From Candidatus Gastranaerophilales bacterium HUM_9 (GTDB lineage: Bacteria; Cyanobacteriota; Vampirovibrionia; Gastranaerophilales; Gastranaerophilaceae): a DNA stretch of 64,000 nucleotides. The notes below the pieces were generated by a model. The model worked only from the letters and a program-made list of their open reading frames with translations. It did no database searches and was not told the DNA's origin. How positions within the stretch are numbered: the stretch's first letter is position 1; every line of letters begins with the position of its first letter. Shown one piece after another: positions 1 to 7,632 of the stretch. The position numbers and the translations under genes were made by a program. The stretch is from assembly GCA_002103075.1 (NCBI GenBank), contig DABG01000018.1, forward strand, positions 1 through 64,000. Direction: 5' to 3'.

Positions 1-813
1 CATTGGTCTATCTGGTTGCAACGGCAAGTTTGGTCGCATTCCGTTGTTATTTGGTGGCAACGGTTGATTTGGCATATTAGGACGATTATCCATTGGATTA
101 TTCGGTCTTAAATTATTATTTGGGCGTTGTGGTAATTGTAATTGAGAAAATTCCTCATCAATTGGCATATTCGGATTTTTTACAGCATTAGCATTATCAG
201 CTTTATTACCATTATTACCAATTTCACCTAACGGTTGTTTTATATTATTTGTAGTTTGTTGTTGCTGATTATTATTTCTTATTACATCTTGCTTTTTAAT
301 TTCATCTCTTAAAACTGTTTCAAATCCATCATCAAAAATTTGATTAGAATTAGGGTTTTCATTCTTATTTTGATTATTTTTTGAACCATTTTCTTCTTGA
401 TTAAAGTGTTCCTCGTTATTATTAACCTGTCCTTTTAACACATCAGGTTGAGGCATTTGGTTATTCATAACATTATGAGCGTTGTTGTAATTCGGTCTTT
501 GTAACTGTATTAACAACTCAGGCAAAGTTCTTGGCAAGTTCATCATCTTTTTTACATAATCTGAACGTTCCATACTTGCAATATAATTATATTTACGCTG
601 TCTTCTTGGTGTTAAAACCTCATCTCTTATGTCTTTTACAAGCTGGTTTGCCTGATTATTCATATTTTCACCAGATTTTACAGGCTCATTATTTTGCACA
701 CCAGAAGCATTAGCAGAATTTGTCGCAGAATTCTTCTCTGTAGAGTTCAAATTCCTCATCTGCTGTTGTATCTGTCTATCTATTCTTAACTTCCGTAAAT
801 ACAATGGATCCAT
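1..813 (-). CDS. Partial Q/N/P-rich protein of unknown function (C-terminus outside window)
   Basis: An open frame of 271 codons runs from ATG at 813 to the left window edge without a stop, so the C-terminus is missing. The start begins MDPLYLRKLRIDRQIQQQMR; an in-frame TAA lies a few codons upstream, so no longer start exists. Residues about 60-95 look folded (PRRQRKYNYIAS, then KKMMNLPRTLPELL). The rest is low complexity: Asn/Gln-rich with repeated PNN/RPN motifs toward the 3' end, so probably disordered. There is no signal peptide or membrane segment in the visible part. No Shine-Dalgarno precedes the ATG; AATAAT lies 6 nt upstream, similar to other possibly leaderless genes here. I do not recognise the family. 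It is divergent from the sigma factor gene at 936. Confidence 0.75.
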   Translation of the reverse strand, partial: MDPLYLRKLRIDRQIQQQMRNLNSTEKNSATNSANASGVQNNEPVKSGENMNNQANQLVKDIRDEVLTPRRQRKYNYIASMERSDYVKKMMNLPRTLPELLIQLQRPNYNNAHNVMNNQMPQPDVLKGQVNNNEEHFNQEENGSKNNQNKNENPNSNQIFDDGFETVLRDEIKKQDVIRNNNQQQQTTNNIKQPLGEIGNNGNKADNANAVKNPNMPIDEEFSQLQLPQRPNNNLRPNNPMDNRPNMPNQPLPPNNNGMRPNLPLQPDRPM

Positions 814-935
814 ATACTTATTATTACTGTAATTTTAAAATAATGCAACAAAACTAAAAAAACTACGTCATATAAAGTAGAAGGTAAAAAATAAGTCCTA
901 AAAAACAGGATTAAGAAAAAAGCTGAGGACGAGAG

Positions 936-1838
936 ATGACAGAATGTATCAAAGAACAGATATACAGAGAAGATAAACCACGTTCATTTAATTGTATAGC
1001 GTTTGATGATGACCTTCTTCAAATGTATCTTAAAGACGTTAGCAGAACAAAAATGATTACAAAAGAAGAAGAAAAACGATTGGGCAAACTAATCAAAGAA
1101 GGAACAAAAACCGAAAAAGCTCAAGCTATAAAAGACTTGGTTCAAGCAAACCTTAGATTAGTTGTAAGTATCGCAAAACACTATATAGGACACGGTATAC
1201 TTTTTCTTGACCTTGTTCAAGAGGGTGCATTAGGCTTATTAAAAGCAGCAGAAAGATTTGACCATAACAAAAACTTTAAATTTTCTACCTATGCAACTTG
1301 GTGGATTCGGCAAACTATTACAAGAGCAATAGCTAATAACTCAAGAACAATAAGAATACCAGTTCACATGTTAGACAAAATTAAATTCTACAAAAAAACC
1401 TACACAGATTTGTTGTACAAACTCAATAGAGAACCGAGCGATGAGGAACTTATAAAAGCACTAAAAATAAGTAAACGAAAACTTTCGACAATAAAAAACG
1501 CTATCATAAACGAACCAATAAGCCTTGAAACACCTGTCACTGATGATTTATCACTAGCAGATTTTATAGAAGATACAAGCTATCACACACCAGAATCAGT
1601 AACAGAAAAATATTGTATGACAGAAGATATTGATACAATCTTTAAAGATTTGAATTCACGAGAGAAAAAAATTTTAGAACATAGATTTGAAATACACAAC
1701 AACAAATATATGACTCTCGAACAGCTAGGAAGCGAAATGGGATTTTCAAAAGAAAGAATTAGACAACTTGAAACAAAAGCTTTACAAAAACTAAGATTTA
1801 AAGATAGCTTACAATCGTTTAAAGATTATATTGAATAA
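936..1838 (+). CDS. RNA polymerase sigma-70 family factor (group 1/2 type, lacks region 1.1)
   Basis: Sigma factor that directs RNA polymerase to promoters. Visible regions in order: region 1.2 (about 25-50, DDLLQMYLKDVSRTK), region 2 (about 65-140) with the core-binding LVQEGALGLLKAAERFD and the -10 recognition segment FSTYATWWIRQTITRAI, then RTIRIPVHM leading into region 3 (about 145-210), and region 4 (about 235-295) ending in the -35 helix-turn-helix TLEQLGSEMGFSKERIRQLE. At 300 aa it lacks the long acidic region 1.1 of typical primary sigma factors, so it is either a short principal sigma or a group 2 (SigB/C-like) factor as is common in Cyanobacteria. GAGGA at 925-929 serves as ribosome binding site. 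A perfect terminator follows at 1878. Confidence 0.93.
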   Translation: MTECIKEQIYREDKPRSFNCIAFDDDLLQMYLKDVSRTKMITKEEEKRLGKLIKEGTKTEKAQAIKDLVQANLRLVVSIAKHYIGHGILFLDLVQEGALGLLKAAERFDHNKNFKFSTYATWWIRQTITRAIANNSRTIRIPVHMLDKIKFYKKTYTDLLYKLNREPSDEELIKALKISKRKLSTIKNAIINEPISLETPVTDDLSLADFIEDTSYHTPESVTEKYCMTEDIDTIFKDLNSREKKILEHRFEIHNNKYMTLEQLGSEMGFSKERIRQLETKALQKLRFKDSLQSFKDYIE

Positions 1839-1877
1839 TAACTTAATACTCTATAATACGCATACTTAACAGACACC

Positions 1878-1907
1878 AAAAAAGCCTTCATTTGAAGGCC
1901 TTTTTTT
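1878..1907 (+). terminator. Rho-independent terminator after the sigma factor gene
   Basis: A perfect 7-bp stem GCCTTCA/TGAAGGC with a 2-nt loop is flanked by an A-run on the left and a T-run on the right, so it could work in both directions. It lies 40 nt after the sigma gene stop. Confidence 0.85.
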
Positions 1908-2020
1908 GATTATAATAAAATTCAAATAAAAGATTTAAATATTAAATGTACACATGGATTTTTCGCTTACAATGACGAGTATACTCCATTCAATATTTCA
2001 CAAAAAATAACATAATAACA

Positions 2021-2054
2021 AACGGACGAAGAATTGAATAATTCTTCGTCCGTT
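2021..2054. repeat. Perfect 15-bp inverted repeat (hairpin)
   Basis: AACGGACGAAGAATT is followed after 4 nt by its exact reverse complement, then a short T-run (TTTT) on the plus strand. It lies between the converging sigma factor and rplA genes and probably acts as a second terminator or transcription insulator. Confidence 0.7.
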
Positions 2055-2061
2055 TTAAACC

Positions 2062-2089
2062 TAAAAAAAAGGGGTTGTTAAACAACCCC
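2062..2089 (-). terminator. Terminator of the nusG-rplK-rplA operon
   Basis: Read on the minus strand, GGGGTTGTT and AACAACCCC form a stem with a 1-nt loop, followed by eight Ts. It lies just after the rplA stop and closes the operon without rplJ/rplL. Confidence 0.88.
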
Positions 2090-2095
2090 AAAGTA

Positions 2096-2821
2096 TCAAC
2101 CAACAATTTCTTTAACTTCGGTAGCCAAGCCTTTGTTATCTAACTTGATACTTGGTCCCATAGTTGTTGTTATATAAACTGATTTTACAAATGTACCTTT
2201 TGCAGAAGCAGGTTTTGCTCTCAAAATAGCATCTGCTAATGTTGCAAAGTTCTTTGTCAAATCATCTGTTGCAAATTGTACTTTACCGATTGGACAGTGA
2301 ATCATACCTTGCTTGTCAGCACGGAATTCTACTTTACCAGCTTTAGCTGCTTTAACAGCACTAGCAACATCTAAAGTAACTGTTCCTGTCTTAGGGTTAG
2401 GCATTAAACCTTTAGGTCCTAATACTCTACCTAATTTACCTAACATACCCATACAATCAGGTGTTGCAATCAATGTATCAAATTCAAACCAACCTGATGA
2501 AATCTTGTCGATGATGTCTTCTGTACCTGCGAAATCAGCGCCTGCTTCTGTTGCTTCAGTAACCTTAGCACCTTTTGCAATAACACATACTCTAACTTCT
2601 TTACCAAGACCAGCTGGTAAAACAACTGTTGATCTGATTTGTTGATCAGCGTGTTTTACATCAATACCTAATCTCATGTGGCATTCAACTGTTTCATCAA
2701 ACTTTGATACAGCTTTTGATATTTCTTGTAATTTTTCTATAGCTGCAGGAATAGTAGCTGGTTGTTCAAAACCTTCTAACAATTCTTGCATTTTTTGTTG
2801 TCTTTTTGTTAATTTTGCCAT
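2096..2821 (-). CDS. rplA: 50S ribosomal protein L1
   Basis: L1 stalk protein, binding 23S rRNA near the E site; in many bacteria it also represses its own operon. At 241 aa it has family length. Characteristic blocks are present: the N-terminal helix AKLTKRQQKMQELLEG, the LGRVLGPKGLMPNPKTGTV signature (about 128-146), the VEFRADKQGMIHCPIGK strand (about 164-180) and the C-terminal KGTFVKSVYITTTMGP segment. The start ATG at 2821 is preceded by AAAGGAA. It is the last gene of a secE-nusG-rplK-rplA run and is followed by a strong terminator, so rplJ and rplL are not co-transcribed downstream as they are in many bacteria. Confidence 0.97.
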   Translation of the reverse strand: MAKLTKRQQKMQELLEGFEQPATIPAAIEKLQEISKAVSKFDETVECHMRLGIDVKHADQQIRSTVVLPAGLGKEVRVCVIAKGAKVTEATEAGADFAGTEDIIDKISSGWFEFDTLIATPDCMGMLGKLGRVLGPKGLMPNPKTGTVTLDVASAVKAAKAGKVEFRADKQGMIHCPIGKVQFATDDLTKNFATLADAILRAKPASAKGTFVKSVYITTTMGPSIKLDNKGLATEVKEIVG

Positions 2822-2881
2822 TTTTCAATTTCCTTTCATGGTGGTAACGGACAAAAGTCCTTCCATTTATTTAGTCTTTGA

Positions 2882-3310
2882 CTAGTCTTCCTTTACTGTA
2901 ACGCCCATAGATCTGCATGATCCCTTAAGCATTTGAACTGCAGCATCCATATCTCTTGCGTTTAAATCGTTCATCTTAATTTTTGCGATTTCTTCTAATT
3001 GTGCTCTTGTGATTTCGCCTACTTTATCTTTTTTAGGGTTAGATGAACCTTTTGACAAGTTCAAAGCCTTTTTAATCAAAATAGGTGCAGGTGGTGATTT
3101 CAATACAAAAGTAAAACTTCTGTCTTCATATACATCAATAATTACTGGAATGATGTATCCTGCTTTATCTTGTGTTTGAGCATTGAATTGCTTACAAAAA
3201 TCCATGATATTAACACCATGTTGACCCAATGCAGGACCTACTGGTGGTGATGGATTAGCTTTTCCTGCTTCTATTTGCAGTTTAATTTTTCCTACTACTT
3301 TCTTTGCCAT
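2882..3310 (-). CDS. rplK: 50S ribosomal protein L11
   Basis: L11 forms the base of the GTPase-associated stalk with 23S rRNA. I place the start at ATG 3310 (MAKKVVGKIKLQIEAGKA) because AAAGGAG lies 7 nt upstream and the product is then 142 aa, the usual family length. An open frame extends 14 codons further upstream without a ribosome binding site. The N-terminal domain has the proline-rich ANPSPPVGPALGQHGVNIM signature; the C-terminal RNA-binding domain runs from about residue 75 and ends in MLKGSCRSMGVTV. It lies between nusG and rplA. Confidence 0.97.
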   Translation of the reverse strand: MAKKVVGKIKLQIEAGKANPSPPVGPALGQHGVNIMDFCKQFNAQTQDKAGYIIPVIIDVYEDRSFTFVLKSPPAPILIKKALNLSKGSSNPKKDKVGEITRAQLEEIAKIKMNDLNARDMDAAVQMLKGSCRSMGVTVKED

Positions 3311-3423
3311 TTTTATCTCCTTTCGTGGTACAAACGGGTTTTTCCCTTCCACTTACTTTATGTTTTCTTGTTCCGAATTTTTCTTCGGATTATGTTTGAT
3401 AATTTTTCAATCTTTTTCTTTTG

Positions 3424-3450
3424 TCATTCTGAACCAAGTTCAGAATCTTT
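3424..3450. repeat. Palindromic hairpin module between nusG and rplK
   Basis: GTCATTCTGAACCAAGTTCAGAATC contains a perfect ATTCTGAAC/GTTCAGAAT inverted repeat with a 3-nt loop. It is one copy of a hairpin family scattered through the long intergenic mosaics (for example 10774, 17757 and 20005), here inserted inside the nusG-rplK operon. A second small hairpin, CCGAA/TTCGG, lies about 40 nt to its left. Confidence 0.7.
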
Positions 3451-3477
3451 TAAACAAAAGAACTTACAAAACCCCTA

Positions 3478-4101
3478 CTAAATTTTTTGGATTTGTTTGT
3501 ATTCAAGTTCAACTGGAGTTTCACGTCCAAAGATTGAAACGCTTGCTCTAAGTTTAGACTTATCAGGATAAACCTCTGTAATATCACCGATAAATTCAGC
3601 GAATGGACCTGATACAATTCTAACTTTATCACCAACTTTAACATCAAGCTCAATTTTTTGAGTTTGTGAGTCAGCTCTATTAATAATTCTTTTAATTTCA
3701 CTATCTTTTGCAGGGATAGGTTTTTTAGCAGAACCTGTAAATCTTGTTACACCTGCTGTGTGACGAACAACATACCAGCTATCTTCGTCCATAATCATTT
3801 CAACTAATACATAGCCAGGAAATATTTTTTCGTCCTTTTCAAGTTTCTTTCCACCCTTAATCTGTGTAACAGTCTTTTGTGGAACTTCTACTCTAAAAAT
3901 CTTGTCTGACATATTCATATATTCAATACGTTTTTCAAGATTACTCTTAACCTTATTTTCATACCCTGAATATGTTTGAACAATATACCAACGTTTTACG
4001 TTCTTTTTTGATGATTTTTTGTTTTCAGCATTATCAGAAACTTCTGCTGTATCTACAGCCATTTCTTCAACTTGTTCAAAGTTTTCTTCGTTTTCAACCA
4101 T
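3478..4101 (-). CDS. nusG: Transcription termination/antitermination protein NusG
   Basis: NusG binds RNA polymerase through its NGN domain and links it to Rho or the ribosome through its KOW domain. After an acidic, probably disordered N-terminus of about 35 residues comes the NGN domain beginning KRWYIVQTYSGYENKVKSNL, containing FPGYVLVEM (about residues 99-107) and TPGVT-like HTAGVTRF. The KOW domain is at the C-terminus (VKVGDKVRIVSGPFAEFIG). I choose ATG 4101 (MVENEENF) because AGGTG lies 6 nt upstream; a GTG three codons earlier has no better site. It follows secE by 14 nt. The product is 207 aa. Confidence 0.95.
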   Translation of the reverse strand: MVENEENFEQVEEMAVDTAEVSDNAENKKSSKKNVKRWYIVQTYSGYENKVKSNLEKRIEYMNMSDKIFRVEVPQKTVTQIKGGKKLEKDEKIFPGYVLVEMIMDEDSWYVVRHTAGVTRFTGSAKKPIPAKDSEIKRIINRADSQTQKIELDVKVGDKVRIVSGPFAEFIGDITEVYPDKSKLRASVSIFGRETPVELEYKQIQKI

Positions 4102-4115
4102 TCTTTTCACCTATC

Positions 4116-4310
4116 TTATTGTTGGATAAGTCCCAACACTGCTTTAAAAATAATATCAATCAAATACACTGAAACAGTAAACAAGAATATAATCACAATT
4201 ACAGCTAGCGTTTCAGCAATAACCTGTTTTCTTTCAGGCCACGTAATCTTCGCCCACTCTAATTTTACTGATTTTAAATATGCAATTATACCGTTTAATG
4301 TATTATTCAT
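4116..4310 (-). CDS. secE: Preprotein translocase subunit SecE
   Basis: Small essential subunit that clamps SecY in the plasma membrane. The 64-aa product has an amphipathic N-terminal helix, the diagnostic VKLEWAKITWPERKQVIAET segment (about 15-34) and a single C-terminal membrane helix (AVIVIIFLFTVSVYLIDIIF). The single-TM form is usual outside the enteric bacteria. It is in the conserved rpmG-tRNA-Trp-secE-nusG order. Confidence 0.95.
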   Translation of the reverse strand: MNNTLNGIIAYLKSVKLEWAKITWPERKQVIAETLAVIVIIFLFTVSVYLIDIIFKAVLGLIQQ

Positions 4311-4332
4311 TTATTTTTCCTTTTATATAAAT

Positions 4333-4405
4333 CGCGCCCTGAAGGACTCGAACCCTCGACATCCGGTTTTGGAGACCGACGTTCTACCAACTGAACTAAG
4401 GACGC
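4333..4405 (-). tRNA. trnW: tRNA-Trp (anticodon CCA)
   Basis: The minus strand folds into a full 73-nt cloverleaf. The acceptor GCGTCCT pairs with AGGGCGC with one G-U; the D stem is GTTC/GAAC; the anticodon stem TCGGT/ACCGG closes the loop CTCCAAA with anticodon CCA; the T arm holds GGTTCGAGTCC. The discriminator base is G, as expected for bacterial tRNA-Trp. CCA is not encoded. Its place between rpmG and secE is a widely conserved arrangement. Confidence 0.95.
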
Positions 4406-4484
4406 TTAAAGGGGAATTTTCCCCTAAATTCTTGCCTAAAATAGTCCAACTGCATTAACTAACAGTCAAACTTATAACTAAAGA

Positions 4485-4652
4485 CTACTTAGTTTCTTTG
4501 TGAACTGTGTGTTTTTTACAAACTGGACAATATTTTTTTAATTCTAGTCTTTCTTTAATATTCTTTTTGTTTTTTGTTGTTGTGTAGTTTCTTTCTTTGC
4601 AATCTTCACAAGCTAAAACTACCATTTTGTCTACTTTACCTTTGATACCCAT
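4485..4652 (-). CDS. rpmG: 50S ribosomal protein L33
   Basis: The 55-aa product reads MGIKGKVDKMVVLACEDC, then KERNYTTTKNKKN, and ends KKYCPVCKKHTVHKETK. The two CxxC pairs (CEDC and CPVC) are those of the zinc-binding type of L33. It is the first gene of the rpmG-trnW-secE-nusG-rplK-rplA cluster. The ATG at 4652 is preceded by AAAGGAT. Confidence 0.95.
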   Translation of the reverse strand: MGIKGKVDKMVVLACEDCKERNYTTTKNKKNIKERLELKKYCPVCKKHTVHKETK

Positions 4653-4977
4653 TGTTTTTATCCTTTATTTTTTGTTTTTCTTTCCTATTTAAAAAAGAAT
4701 GTGTTTTCACATTCTCTTATATCGGCAATAACATACTAAACTAAACATGTTTTAATTGCAAATATTTACTAGTAATTTATTACACTTTATTTACATAACA
4801 ATATTTAAGGAGATTTAAAATAAGTATCATAGAATTGTTTATCTATTAATATCACTAATAACTTAGCAACTTAGTAACCCAATATCATATTTTTATACGA
4901 TTTTTACAAAATTCTCTACCTAAAAAACATTATTTACCGTATAACTATATTAGTTATCAATAGAGAGGACTTATACT

Positions 4978-5340
4978 ATGAAAGAAACAATTTTAATCAG
5001 CTGTATGTTATTAGCTGCACCGATTGCTATGGCTCAAGACACTTTCACTCCAATTACAATTAGTGCAAACACTCAATCTGCTACTCCTGTTGCTACTCCT
5101 ACAGCTGAAGAAACTATCGGAAATGGAAATATCCAAAACGCCATTTCTCAAATAGAAAACGCTCAAGTAGATATCAGAAACCAACTACTTGACCTTAAAA
5201 CAAAATTCGCTGATGTTGATGCTCAATATGTATCATACAAAAACGAACGTAAAGCATTAAAAAAACAAGTTTCTATCACTGAAAAAAGACTAAAATCTCT
5301 TGATAGAGCTAAAGAAAAAATGAGAAAAAATGTAATTTAA
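4978..5340 (+). CDS. Small secreted coiled-coil protein, unknown function
   Basis: A 120-aa protein with a signal peptide (MKETILISCMLLAAPIAMAQ; cleavage likely after AMA). It is followed by a Ser/Thr/Pro/Ala-rich stretch (about 22-50) and a charged alpha-helical, coiled-coil-like C-terminal half (about 55-120: SQIENAQVDIRNQLLDLKTK, then KALKKQVSITEKRLKSL). It is probably periplasmic. I do not recognise a family. The ATG is preceded by AGAGAGGAC, and a strong terminator follows at 5368, so the gene is monocistronic. The 325 bp upstream (4653-4977) are AT-rich and hold one hairpin near 4694-4715 (AGAATGTG/CACATTCT) and probably the promoters of this gene and of rpmG. Confidence 0.75.
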   Translation: MKETILISCMLLAAPIAMAQDTFTPITISANTQSATPVATPTAEETIGNGNIQNAISQIENAQVDIRNQLLDLKTKFADVDAQYVSYKNERKALKKQVSITEKRLKSLDRAKEKMRKNVI

Positions 5341-5367
5341 TAGAAATTTTTTTAATTTAGGTTTAAC

Positions 5368-5404
5368 AAAGGGCGATTTGGTTTCACCAAATCGCCCTTT
5401 GTTT
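5368..5404 (+). terminator. Strong rho-independent terminator (15-bp stem)
   Basis: AAAGGGCGATTTGGT, a 3-nt loop, then the exact complement, followed by GTTTTAA. It lies 27 nt after the secreted coiled-coil gene stop. Confidence 0.85.
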
Positions 5405-5410
5405 TAATAA

Positions 5411-5446
5411 ACACAAGGCTCGGCTCAAATGAGCCGAGCCTTGTGT
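5411..5446 (-). terminator. Perfect 17-bp hairpin, probable terminator of the gene at 5464
   Basis: ACACAAGGCTCGGCTCA is followed after 2 nt by its exact reverse complement. On the minus strand it is followed by TTATTAAAAC, so the T-tract is poor. Its position between two convergent genes suggests termination of the leftward gene. Confidence 0.65.
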
Positions 5447-5463
5447 TATGTTTTTCAAAACTT

Positions 5464-5970
5464 CTACATATCCAAATAATCACGTGCTTTTTCATCAATT
5501 GATTTATTTATCACACCGACTACATTTTTCTGATTATCACTCATGCCAGTCAAATCCAAATCACGTTTTGTTAAATGTGCCAAAAACGAAGCCATTGGAA
5601 GCTTGTTATCATTATTTATCTCAAACTGCTTTCCATTTAATTCAATCATATTTGTAGCATTCGCTTCTTCAGAATATGCTAGATTTGGATACAAAATATC
5701 ATCTTCATCTGGTTCAGGAACAAATCTTTTTATATGAATATCAACTAAATCCTTACCTTTTGCGTTTTCAAAACCTTTTGGCATTGCTTTTTGATATTGT
5801 GAAAGGTGATTGCCGTCCTTATCATCTGTCAATTTAGCTCTCAAAACAACCTCTTGGTAATTTTTCTTACCACGTTTGATTTCGCCATAATCATCAACAT
5901 ACATACCTTCTTTTGAATATTCTTTTTTCAAAACTTGGCAATTTTTTATACCATTAAAACTAATCGACAT
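5464..5970 (-). CDS. Hypothetical protein, no recognised family
   Basis: A 168-aa soluble, charged protein starting MSISFNGIKNCQVLKKEYSK. I choose ATG 5970 because AAAGGG lies about 7 nt before it, while the in-frame ATG at 5988 has no ribosome binding site. There is no signal peptide or membrane helix. The middle has an acidic loop (FVPEPDEDDILYPNLAYS, about 88-105); the C-terminus is helical (KRDLDLTGMSDNQKNVVGVI). It could be a small structural or accessory protein; the sequence gives no catalytic motif. Confidence 0.7.
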   Translation of the reverse strand: MSISFNGIKNCQVLKKEYSKEGMYVDDYGEIKRGKKNYQEVVLRAKLTDDKDGNHLSQYQKAMPKGFENAKGKDLVDIHIKRFVPEPDEDDILYPNLAYSEEANATNMIELNGKQFEINNDNKLPMASFLAHLTKRDLDLTGMSDNQKNVVGVINKSIDEKARDYLDM

Positions 5971-6079
5971 ACCATAACCCTTTCTCATTTTAATTATTTA
6001 TTAAAATAACGCTCATTAAAAAATTTTTTGATACTTTTTTAAGAAATATTTAGCTTTTCTATTATTTATTTTTTATGTG

Positions 6080-6094
6080 TATAATTGTTTTATG
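6080..6094 (+). promoter_or_regulatory. Putative leaderless promoter: TATAAT-N6-ATG (spmA-like gene)
   Basis: TATAAT occupies 6080-6085, then exactly 6 nt, then ATG at 6092. With normal spacing transcription would begin at the A of the start codon. There is no Shine-Dalgarno sequence before this ATG. Confidence 0.55.
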
Positions 6095-6712
6095 AACTAC
6101 ATCTTTTATTTTTTAATAGTTTCATCAATAATTTTTGGGGTTATAAACCATAGAACCCAAGATGTAGTCAATGCAATCTTATCAGGAGCAGATTTATCCG
6201 TAAAAATTGCGTTTTCGCTTATTGGGATAATGGCTTTTTGGCTTGGAATAATGCGTATTGCAGAAAAATCAGGACTTGTAAAAATTCTTGCAAAACTAAT
6301 TAATCCAATTACAAAACGATTATTTAACGAACTTCCTGAAGATAATCCAGCAGTAGGAAATATTGCATTGAGTTTTTCTGCTAACGCACTTGGACTGACT
6401 AACGCTGCAACACCTATTGGATTAAGGGTAATGGAAGAACTACAGGCACAAAACAAGGATAAAAAGAGTGCATCAAACTCTATGTGCTTATTTTTAGCGA
6501 TGAATACAGCAGGGTTTCAAATCATTCCTGCTACAGTTATTGCAATATTAGTTGCAGTAGGCTCTAAAAACCCTACAGAAATAATTCTGCCAACTATGAT
6601 TGTTACATCTACGGCTTTTATTAGTGCCATTATCGTTGCGAAGATCTTACAAAAATTATGGACTCCACAAATTAATAACACAGATAATGAAAGTGAGGCA
6701 GTAAATGATTAA
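6092..6712 (+). CDS. spmA: SpmA-like membrane protein (nucleoside-recognition/Gate domain)
   Basis: An integral membrane protein of the spore-maturation protein A family, which carries a nucleoside-recognition Gate domain. In Bacillus SpmA and SpmB act together in spore core dehydration; in non-sporulating bacteria their role is unknown. I set the start at ATG 6092 (MNYIFYFLIVSS), giving 206 aa; a GTG five codons upstream overlaps the -10 box. Hydrophobic segments lie at about 1-18, 45-65, 130-155 and 165-190. The conserved block is GNIALSFSANALGLTNAATPIGLRVMEEL (in pieces, about 95-123). The stop overlaps the start of the spmB-like gene (ATGATTAA), indicating translational coupling. Confidence 0.85.
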   Translation: MNYIFYFLIVSSIIFGVINHRTQDVVNAILSGADLSVKIAFSLIGIMAFWLGIMRIAEKSGLVKILAKLINPITKRLFNELPEDNPAVGNIALSFSANALGLTNAATPIGLRVMEELQAQNKDKKSASNSMCLFLAMNTAGFQIIPATVIAILVAVGSKNPTEIILPTMIVTSTAFISAIIVAKILQKLWTPQINNTDNESEAVND

Positions 6713-7241
6713 TACCATCTCACTTTATTTGTTACCTGCTTTAATATTATTAATACTAACAGTTGCGATTATAAAAAAAGTTCCAATATACGAAGAATTC
6801 ACAGAGGGTGCAAAAGACGGATTTAAGGTATCTATTAACATAATTCCATATCTTGTTGCAATTATTGTTGGAATATCAATGTTCCGAGCATCAGGAGGAA
6901 TGGATAGTATTGCGGATTTATTATCACCTATTTTAACAAAATTATCAGTTCCAACTGATTCAGTACCAATTATGATAACTCGTTCACTTTCAGGCTCTGC
7001 GACACTCGGGCTATTTTCAGAACTCGCCCACAAGTTCGGACCAGATGCTTATGTTACTAAACTTTGTGCAGTTATGGTCGGAAGCTCTGAAACAACATTT
7101 TACGTTTTGTCTGTTTATTTTGGTTCTATCGGGATAACCAAATTCAGATATGCTGTTTTAACAGGTTTGATAGCCGATTTTATTGGAATAGTTGTAGCAA
7201 TATTTGTTTGTTCGCTGATTTATCTTCCCAACTTTGGGTAA
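6705..7241 (+). CDS. spmB: SpmB-like membrane protein (nucleoside-recognition/Gate domain)
   Basis: Partner of the preceding SpmA-like protein; 178 aa with 4-5 hydrophobic segments (about 5-24, 48-62, 130-150 and 155-174). Family-typical stretches are PIYEEFTEGAKDGF (about 28-41), the SMFRASGGMD segment (about 63-72), RSLSGSATLGLF (about 99-110) and VGSSETTFYVLSVYFGS (about 127-143). The start overlaps the spmA-like stop by 8 nt. The 3' end overlaps the convergent zinc-ribbon gene on the other strand by 62 nt. The function in a presumed non-spore-former is unknown. Confidence 0.87.
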   Translation: MINTISLYLLPALILLILTVAIIKKVPIYEEFTEGAKDGFKVSINIIPYLVAIIVGISMFRASGGMDSIADLLSPILTKLSVPTDSVPIMITRSLSGSATLGLFSELAHKFGPDAYVTKLCAVMVGSSETTFYVLSVYFGSIGITKFRYAVLTGLIADFIGIVVAIFVCSLIYLPNFG

Positions 7242-7554
7242 CTTGAACAACCTTTTCATCAGGAACAACTGTTTTAACTAACACTGCATAATTAATATCG
7301 ACAAAGTTTATTTTGTCTAACTTTTCAACTACGTATTCGTTACCACCACAGTTATGACAAAAATTAGCTTCTGGCATAATTTCACCGTTTTTAATAATAG
7401 CTTTTTCTTTTATCCCACAACAAGCACAACGGGTTATATACCATTCATTTTCAATAAGTTCACCACAATCAGGACAATAGCTGTATTGAACACTTGGAGA
7501 TACGTGGTCATGAGTACAACGATTATGACGTCTGAAAAAATCCATTAAAAACAT
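7180..7554 (-). CDS. Zinc-ribbon protein of unknown function
   Basis: A 124-aa protein with paired zinc-binding motifs: YCPDCGELIENEWYITRCACCG (CxxC-x13-CxxC, about residues 26-47) and a further FCHNCGG (about 65-71). An N-terminal basic stretch (FRRHNRCTHDH) and a C-terminal alpha/beta tail follow no family I know. I choose ATG 7554 because GAGGTG sits 3-6 nt upstream; a GTG two codons earlier is the alternative. Its last 62 bp overlap the 3' end of the spmB-like gene on the opposite strand, so the two mRNAs are complementary at their ends. Confidence 0.72.
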   Translation of the reverse strand: MFLMDFFRRHNRCTHDHVSPSVQYSYCPDCGELIENEWYITRCACCGIKEKAIIKNGEIMPEANFCHNCGGNEYVVEKLDKINFVDINYAVLVKTVVPDEKVVQVTQSWEDKSANKQILLQLFQ

Positions 7555-7632
7555 ATACACCTCGATTTCTACACTTCATGATTTAATGATATTTTTTAAG
7601 AAATCAAAATATTTGAATAAATTCTTAACAGT

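Noticed and set aside
2313..2645. 110-codon open frame opposite rplA
   Set aside because: Antisense shadow of a highly conserved ribosomal protein gene with low-complexity translation.
5411..5446. Palindrome as a phage attachment site
   Set aside because: It is a simple hairpin between convergent genes with a terminator partner at 5368; no integrase or prophage gene is in the window.
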